A DNA stretch of 64,000 nt, from positions 124,001-188,000 of the forward strand of contig NZ_JACHEE010000008.1 of assembly GCF_014207375.1 (NCBI RefSeq), in the 5' to 3' direction. How positions within the stretch are numbered: position 1 is the first letter of the stretch; each line of letters opens with the position of its first letter. Source of the DNA: Arthrobacter sp. AZCC_0090. Its GTDB lineage: Bacteria > Actinomycetota > Actinomycetes > Actinomycetales > Micrococcaceae. Positions 59,305 to 64,000 of this stretch are shown piece by piece. The position numbers and the translations under genes are program-made. The notes under the pieces are model-generated. The model searched no databases and had not been told where the DNA came from. It saw only the letters and a program-made list of their open reading frames with translations.

Positions 59305-60027
59305 ATGTCCATTCTCAGCGCGGCTCCCACCGAGATCTACGAATCCGGAGACTCCGCATTGCGCGTCGTGGCACTTGCTGAAGCTAGCGAGGACAACTGG
59401 CAGACAGTCCACCGTCTTGCGGACTGGCTGGAGAGCTGTGGCGCCGAGGGCCTTCACGGCGCGGTACCCACCTACGATTCCGTCTTGGTGGAATTCGATC
59501 CTGTCCTGGTGTCTGCACGCCAGGTGCGCGCGTTCGTCAAGCTGGGACTCCTCGAAATGGGCCGCTCCGGCGGCGCGGAAGCGGCACCCCGCGAGTTTGA
59601 CGTCCCGGTGGTCTACGGCGGCGACTACGGTCCCGACCTGGAGAAGGTAGCCGAATACCAAGGCATCCCCACCGAGGAAGTCATCCGCCTCCACACCGAA
59701 AAGACGTACACCGTTCGTTGCCTGGGTGCTCCTGCTGGCTCGCCGATGATGGACGGCCCCGCGTTCCCCAAGCCCGTGCCGCGCCTCAAGGATCCGCGGC
59801 TCAGCGTTCCGGCAGGGGCAGTGGCCGTCGCCGGACGCCAGGCCGTCATCGCACCCGCGGTGGCACCCGGCGGCTGGTGCGTCATTGGCCAGACCCCTTT
59901 GACCGTCCTGAACATCCGCCGCGAACCCCTGGTCCCTTACAAGCCCGGAGACATTCTGCGGTTCCGCCGCATCGAGGCCGAAGACTTCGGCTCTTACGTC
60001 GGCAGGGAATTGGAACCGCGGCCATGA
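59305..60027 (+). CDS. pxpB: 5-oxoprolinase subunit B (KipI/allophanate hydrolase subunit 1 family)
   Basis: Protein of 240 residues. It has GDSALRVV, the VPTYDSVLVEFDP segment, FDVPVVYGGDYGPDLEKVAE and GRQAVIAPAVAPGGWCVIGQTPL with the C-terminal FRRIEAEDF, all typical of KipI/PxpB. It forms the biotin-independent carboxylase-like core with PxpC. It starts one base after the pxpA stop and overlaps pxpC by 4 bp. Confidence 0.93.
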   Translation: MSILSAAPTEIYESGDSALRVVALAEASEDNWQTVHRLADWLESCGAEGLHGAVPTYDSVLVEFDPVLVSARQVRAFVKLGLLEMGRSGGAEAAPREFDVPVVYGGDYGPDLEKVAEYQGIPTEEVIRLHTEKTYTVRCLGAPAGSPMMDGPAFPKPVPRLKDPRLSVPAGAVAVAGRQAVIAPAVAPGGWCVIGQTPLTVLNIRREPLVPYKPGDILRFRRIEAEDFGSYVGRELEPRP

Positions 60028-61037
60028 GTGGGCACATCCTCATCCAGCAACCCGGTAACGCCGTGGTCACAGACCTTGGCCGCTTCCGTGGACCTCGCTT
60101 TGGACTGCCGGTCAACGGCGCCCTGGACCAATATTCGGCCCGGGCAGCCAACATCTTGGCCGGCAACTTGGACAATGATCCCCTGGTGGAGATCACTGCC
60201 CTCGACTTCAGGATGAAGGCGCACTCCGACATCCTGATTGCGGTCACAGGGGCTCCGCTGACTCTCTCCGTCGGAGGGCGTCCGTGCAGCCAGTGGGAGC
60301 CGGTTTCGGTCCGTGCAGGCGAGATGGTGTCCATCCGGGGAATCAACCGGGGCCTCCGTGCCTACGTGGCCATCCACGGCTCGGTGGAGGCCCCAATGCT
60401 CTTGGGCAGTTGTGCTCCGGACACCGTTGTGGGCTTCGGCCTTCAACTCACGGAAGGAACCACGCTCCTTACCCGCCGCAGCGTAAGCCCAGTGCGCCAA
60501 CCATACTTCGACCTCCCGCTCTTCCGTCTTGGCCTTGAACGGCCGAACATGGGGTCGGAGCTGCTGGTCGATGTGACCGACGGTCCGGATGTTGCCGACT
60601 TCGGTGATTCCAGCGAGTTGCTCTTCACGTCGGAATACGCCGTGAGCGGCCGGAGCAACCACATCGGCCTGAGGCTCGGCGGCCAACTTCCGGAAAGAAC
60701 CTCAAGCGGCGAAGTGCTTTCGCGCGGGGTGCCGGTGGGCGCCGTCGAGGTTCCCTCCCGGGAAGAACTACTGGTACTGCACCGGGGACGCGGCGTCACC
60801 GCCGGATATCCGGTCCTCGCCGTGGTCACCAGCAGTGGCCTGGACGTCCTTGCCCAAGCCCGCCCGGACGACAAGGTCCACTTCAGGAAAACAACCGTGG
60901 CAGAGGCAACTGCCGCCCATCGGCGCTCGCGGGCCCAGCTTGAAACACTCCGCGAATCCGTCAACACCGTCTTCGGACTCCTTGGCATTGGATGCCGACC
61001 TCAGTGGCAGGACCTACCGGTTGCGGCATGCAGCTAA
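60024..61037 (+). CDS. pxpC: 5-oxoprolinase subunit C (KipA/allophanate hydrolase subunit 2 family)
   Basis: Protein of 337 residues. Motifs are VTDLGRFRGPRFGLPVNGALDQYSARAAN, LEITALDF-like substrate segment, GLRAYVAIHG, SNHIGLRL and the C-terminal GRGVTAGYPVLAVV. It pairs with PxpB to form the ATP-dependent lactamase module. Its start overlaps the pxpB stop (ATGA). The symporter gene follows after 55 bp. Confidence 0.93.
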   Translation: MSGHILIQQPGNAVVTDLGRFRGPRFGLPVNGALDQYSARAANILAGNLDNDPLVEITALDFRMKAHSDILIAVTGAPLTLSVGGRPCSQWEPVSVRAGEMVSIRGINRGLRAYVAIHGSVEAPMLLGSCAPDTVVGFGLQLTEGTTLLTRRSVSPVRQPYFDLPLFRLGLERPNMGSELLVDVTDGPDVADFGDSSELLFTSEYAVSGRSNHIGLRLGGQLPERTSSGEVLSRGVPVGAVEVPSREELLVLHRGRGVTAGYPVLAVVTSSGLDVLAQARPDDKVHFRKTTVAEATAAHRRSRAQLETLRESVNTVFGLLGIGCRPQWQDLPVAACS

Positions 61038-61092
61038 AAACCTGTCGCCAACCAGTAGCGGTTGCTACGCTCAACATCAAGAAGGAAATGTC

Positions 61093-62433
61093 ATGACCGC
61101 AAACACCAACGCTGCACAAGTGCAGCATGAACGGCTCACTGGCCGTCAAACGCGCAAGGTTGTCACCGCAGGCTGCGTTGGCATCTTCGTGGAACTCTAT
61201 GACAACGGCATCTTCGCATTCATGGCCGGAACGCTTGCCCTGGTGTTCCTCGCCCCGGGCAACCCGGACAACGCCCTGTTGTTCGTCTTTGCCGGCTACG
61301 CAGTGTCGTTCTTCGTCCGGCCCCTTGGCGCAGTAGTTTGTGGCTATTTGGGCGACCGGATCGGCCGGCAAAAGCTACTCGTCTTCGTGATTCTCCTGAT
61401 CAGTGTTGCCACCGCCGGCATCGGCCTCCTGCCCGCCTACTCGGCCATCGGCATCGCAGCGCCCGTGCTGCTCGTCCTCTTGCGGCTCCTGCAGGGCTTC
61501 TCGGTTGGCGGCGAAGCCGCCGGCGCTATGACCTTCCTCGCTGAGCACGCCCCAGAGGGCAAGCGCGGAATCATCACCTCCTATGCACAGATCGCTTCGT
61601 TCGCAGCACTGCTCACCGGCACCCTCGTGGCATTCTCCATGTCTCCTTGGCTCACCCAGGCTGCCATCGACGGCGGTGGCTTCGGCTCCTTCGTGTGGCG
61701 CATTCCGTTCCTGGTGGCCATTCCCATGGGCGTCATCGGTTGGTACATCCGCAAGGCCATCGCGGACACCCCCAACTTCACAAAGCTCAAGGAAGAGGGC
61801 GGCCTCTCCAAGAACCCGCTCAAGGAAGCCTTCAAGTCCGCTGAGCACCGCCGGGCCATGGTTCTGGCACTCTTCATCCCGCTCATGAACGGCTCCGGCT
61901 ACTACGTCCTGTTCTCCTACATGCCTACGTTCCTCAAGGGCAAGCAGCTCAACTTCACCATCGGCGAGGCGCTGTTCATCACGGCCTGCAGCCTGGTTGT
62001 CATCTGCATCGCCATTCCATTCATGGGCGCCCTGTCCGACCGCATCGGCCGCAAGAAGGTCATCGCCGGTTCCGCCATTGCCATGACCATCCTGGGCATC
62101 CCGTCCTACGCCCTCATCGCAACGGGAAACATGGGCCTGGCTATCCTCGGCGCCTCGATCATGGCCATCGTCTTCGCCGGCCACACGGCAGTGATCCACA
62201 TCCTAATCGTTGAGCTGTTCCCCACCCGGGTTCGGTATTCCGCCTACGGCCTCGGCTACAACATTTCCTCCGCGCTCTTCGGCGGAACGGCCCCCCTGCT
62301 GATGACCTGGCTTATCAGCAGCACCGGCAACATCTACATGCCCGCCTTCTACGCAGTCATCACGGCCCTCGGCACGCTGGCAGCCGTGAGCACGGTCAAG
62401 GACCGGGCCCACGAACCCCTCCGCGACGCCTAA
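61093..62433 (+). CDS. MFS transporter, metabolite:proton symporter (MHS) type
   Basis: Twelve-segment membrane protein of 446 residues. The loop GYLGDRIGRQKLL between segments 2 and 3 and its repeat GALSDRIGRKKVI mark the major facilitator fold; LLRLLQGFSVGGEAAGAMTFLAEHAP is the MHS signature. MHS proteins take up organic acids such as citrate, ketoglutarate, shikimate or proline/betaine. Placed directly after pxpABC, it probably imports the lactam that the operon hydrolyses. GAAGGA precedes the ATG with a 6-nt spacer. Confidence 0.92.
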   Translation: MTANTNAAQVQHERLTGRQTRKVVTAGCVGIFVELYDNGIFAFMAGTLALVFLAPGNPDNALLFVFAGYAVSFFVRPLGAVVCGYLGDRIGRQKLLVFVILLISVATAGIGLLPAYSAIGIAAPVLLVLLRLLQGFSVGGEAAGAMTFLAEHAPEGKRGIITSYAQIASFAALLTGTLVAFSMSPWLTQAAIDGGGFGSFVWRIPFLVAIPMGVIGWYIRKAIADTPNFTKLKEEGGLSKNPLKEAFKSAEHRRAMVLALFIPLMNGSGYYVLFSYMPTFLKGKQLNFTIGEALFITACSLVVICIAIPFMGALSDRIGRKKVIAGSAIAMTILGIPSYALIATGNMGLAILGASIMAIVFAGHTAVIHILIVELFPTRVRYSAYGLGYNISSALFGGTAPLLMTWLISSTGNIYMPAFYAVITALGTLAAVSTVKDRAHEPLRDA

Positions 62434-62488
62434 GCCCCACGGACCTCCGGGCACTTTGTGCCCTCCTATTCCCCACTTTGGAGAAGCA

Positions 62489-63238
62489 ATGTCATTTTCC
62501 GACTACAACACCGCCCTCGTCACCGGAGCGTCAACCGGTATGGGTGCCGCAATTACCGAGCGCCTCGCCAAGAGAGGCCTCGCCGTTCATGCCGTGGCCC
62601 GCAACGAGGAACGCCTCAGCGAGCTGGCCGATCGTACGGGTGCCATCCCGCACGTAGTGGACCTGACCGACACAGCGGCGCTGACCGCCGTCGTGAGCGA
62701 GCTGAAAGTCGATGTCCTGGTTAATTGCGCCGGCGTTTCCCGTCCCGGCAACCTCCTGGACTCGTCCGAGCAGGACATCGACGAGCTCATTGACGTGAAC
62801 CTTCGCGGCCTGCTTCAGCTCACGCGGCTGGTCCTGCCGGGCATGGTGGAGCGCGACCTCGGCCACATCATCAACATCAGCTCCATCGCCGGGCTTTACA
62901 ACTTCTATGGCCACACGGTCTACCACGCCACCAAGGCGGCCGTGCACCAGATCTCCCGGCAGCTCAGGAATGACACGGTCGGCAAGCGCATCCGCGTGAC
63001 GGAGATCTGCCCCGGCCGGGTGGAAACCGAGATCTTCGGCCGGAACATGGGTGGCACGCCTGAAGCCATGGAAGAAGCGTGGAAGACCTATTACGAAGGC
63101 TACGAGTCGCTGACCACTGACGATATCGTCAACGCCCTCGACTACGCCATCGAAACCCCGCGCCACGTCAACGTGGGCATGCTGGAACTCATGCCGACCT
63201 TCCAGGTCCCAGGAGGCCTCACCTTCGACCGGCGCTGA
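62489..63238 (+). CDS. Short-chain dehydrogenase/reductase (YdfG-like)
   Basis: Classical SDR of 249 residues: cofactor motif TGASTGMG, NCAGV, catalytic serine in ISSIAG and YHATK with the Tyr/Lys pair, followed by CPGRVETEIF. The C-terminal part resembles the YdfG/3-hydroxy acid (serine, malonic semialdehyde) dehydrogenases, so an NADP-linked hydroxyacid or amino alcohol is a possible substrate. GGAGAAG precedes the ATG. It is the last gene of the pxp operon and may process a side chain of the substrate. Confidence 0.88.
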   Translation: MSFSDYNTALVTGASTGMGAAITERLAKRGLAVHAVARNEERLSELADRTGAIPHVVDLTDTAALTAVVSELKVDVLVNCAGVSRPGNLLDSSEQDIDELIDVNLRGLLQLTRLVLPGMVERDLGHIINISSIAGLYNFYGHTVYHATKAAVHQISRQLRNDTVGKRIRVTEICPGRVETEIFGRNMGGTPEAMEEAWKTYYEGYESLTTDDIVNALDYAIETPRHVNVGMLELMPTFQVPGGLTFDRR

Positions 63239-63321
63239 CCGACGCCTCGCTTGAGGCGATGCGCCCGTCCTGGGCGCCCCAAAGTTCCGGTGGCATTCAC
63301 TCCCGTCACCGGAAATACAAG

Positions 63322-63350
63322 CTGGCGGCCGCGAATTTCGCGGCCGCCAG
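63322..63350. terminator. Hairpin after the pxp operon
   Basis: CTGGCGGCCGCGAA (63322-63335) and TTCGCGGCCGCCAG (63337-63350) are perfect complementary arms; allowing for a realistic loop the stem is 12 bp. It lies between the convergent dehydrogenase and thioesterase genes and can stop transcription from both sides. There is no T-run. Confidence 0.65.
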
Positions 63351-63435
63351 CACCCGTTTCCGGGGAGTGTCAACGAGAAGGGTGATGCTCGCCCCGGTTC
63401 CTGGCGAGCGTTTGGGAGGGCCCGACGTCGGGCGC

Positions 63436-63870
63436 TTAGTCCTCGTGGAGCGCTTGCGTCAGGTGGTGCGTGGGGATGCGGTCGCGGTCGTACGTGATTT
63501 CCGTGTAGCCGTGCGGTTCCGGCCGGCCGTCGTGCCCGAGGTTGACGAAGACGATTTCCTCGATGGTCAAGATGCTTTCTCGAGTGATCATGTTGCGCAC
63601 CTCCGCACGCATGGTCAGTGACGTCCGGCCGAAGCGGACTGCCGTCAGCCCCATCTCCACCAGATCACCTTGGACGGCTGAGCTCACGAAGTTGATTTCG
63701 GAGATGTACTTGGTGACGGCGCGGCCGTTTCCAAGCTGGAGGATCGCGTAGATTGCCGCTTCCTCGTCGATCCATTTCAGCAGGCTTCCACCGAACAGAG
63801 TGCCGTTGGCGTTGAGGTCCTCCGGACGTACCCATTTGCGGGTCCGGAACGTGATGTCAGCCTTTTCCAT
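63436..63870 (-). CDS. Acyl-CoA thioesterase, hotdog fold (YciA/BACH type)
   Basis: Protein of 144 residues with the signature NANGTLFGGSLLKWIDEEAAI, whose aspartate is catalytic in this family, and FVSSAVQGDLVEM. It hydrolyses acyl-CoA thioesters in the cytoplasm; chain-length preference cannot be told. It is transcribed toward the pxp operon and stands alone. Confidence 0.9.
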   Translation of the reverse strand: MEKADITFRTRKWVRPEDLNANGTLFGGSLLKWIDEEAAIYAILQLGNGRAVTKYISEINFVSSAVQGDLVEMGLTAVRFGRTSLTMRAEVRNMITRESILTIEEIVFVNLGHDGRPEPHGYTEITYDRDRIPTHHLTQALHED

Positions 63871-63940
63871 AATGCGAGATTAGCCGAGGCCCGGCGCCCG
63901 CGTCTTCTATGGCGTGCCATGCTTTGCTGGACTCCGTAAC

Positions 63941-64000
63941 ATGGATACGGTGCACCCGGTTCAGGGCACAACACGACACGCCGATTCGCGCACCATGCGG
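63941..64000 (+). CDS. Possible start of a gene cut by the window edge
   Basis: An ATG at 63941 opens a frame that runs to the window end (MDTVHPVQGTTRHADSRTMR). The basic, polar start would fit a TetR-type regulator, divergent to the thioesterase, but twenty residues are too few to decide and no ribosome binding site is evident. Confidence 0.25.
   Translation, partial: MDTVHPVQGTTRHADSRTMR

Noticed and set aside
1..64000. tRNA, rRNA, insertion sequence or prophage genes
   Set aside because: None was seen. No transposase, integrase or phage structural protein appears among the translated frames, and I found no cloverleaf-like sequence, although a dedicated scan could not be run.

Overview
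The window is high-GC DNA from an actinobacterium, most likely Arthrobacter or a close relative (Paenarthrobacter, Pseudarthrobacter). The reasons are the strong GC bias at third codon positions, many GTG and one TTG start, mycothiol-type enzymes, a class I xylose isomerase of Arthrobacter type, and an extradiol dioxygenase that I recognise as nearly the same protein as the manganese-dependent MndD of Arthrobacter globiformis. These family matches come from memory of the sequences; no search was run. I see no rRNA, tRNA, CRISPR array, insertion sequence or prophage. The window is an almost unbroken series of catabolic gene clusters, each with its own importer and its own regulator.

Region 1 (2-9837). 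The 3' part of pobA (4-hydroxybenzoate hydroxylase) is followed by a pentose/pentitol block. A leftward operon carries an alditol (xylitol) oxidase, a ROK regulator, an aldose 1-epimerase and a stand-alone proline dehydrogenase. Rightward from the same divergent promoter run xylA and xylB, followed by a second ROK regulator. Together they give a route xylitol -> xylose -> xylulose -> xylulose 5-phosphate. Region 2 (9819-18393) is a leftward carbohydrate cluster: two Gfo/Idh/MocA dehydrogenases, a ThuA-like protein, a TIM-barrel sugar isomerase/lyase and a CUT1 ABC importer without ATPase. It faces a divergent LacI regulator across two matching operators, and resembles 3-keto-glycoside pathways.

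Region 3 (18466-31093) holds an APC permease, a MarR-controlled ABC exporter, a mycothiol-dependent isomerase-like protein, a proline-rich anchored protein, a nucleoside hydrolase with a CUT1 importer under a second LacI regulator (again with two matching operators), and a membrane protein with a channel-like pore segment. Region 4 (31263-42821) is a complete trans-4-hydroxy-L-proline pathway: 2-epimerase, three-component D-hydroxyproline dehydrogenase, DapA-type deaminase, 2-oxoglutarate semialdehyde dehydrogenase, a GntR regulator, an ornithine-cyclodeaminase-type reductase and a polar amino acid ABC importer. Seven of its genes are joined by six consecutive 4-bp start/stop overlaps.

Region 5 (43351-53216) is a homoprotocatechuate (3,4-dihydroxyphenylacetate) meta-cleavage cluster. 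A flavin monooxygenase lies divergent from an unusual FAH-RraA fusion protein, a GntR regulator, hpaE, mndD/hpaD, hpaH and hpaI. A near-perfect GntR-type palindrome sits in the divergent promoter, and a 66-bp palindromic repeat-like element separates hpaE from mndD. Region 6 (53322-56911) has two uncharacterised small proteins, an aspartate-type aminotransferase paired with an RraA-type 4-carboxy-4-hydroxy-2-oxoadipate aldolase, a very strong hairpin terminator, and a small Cys/Trp protein. Region 7 (57046-63870) is a Nac-like LysR regulator divergent from a 5-oxoprolinase operon (pxpA-like, pxpB, pxpC), an MHS-type symporter and a short-chain dehydrogenase; the divergent gap holds two ATA-N9-TAT sites, the classical Nac recognition pattern. 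A thioesterase ends the window.

The most unusual items are the FAH-RraA fusion in the homoprotocatechuate operon, the divergent PxpA lacking family-typical residues beside a Nac-like regulator, three evenly spaced palindromes before the aminotransferase, the six-overlap hydroxyproline operon with its regulator inside, and the possible 3-keto-glycoside cluster.
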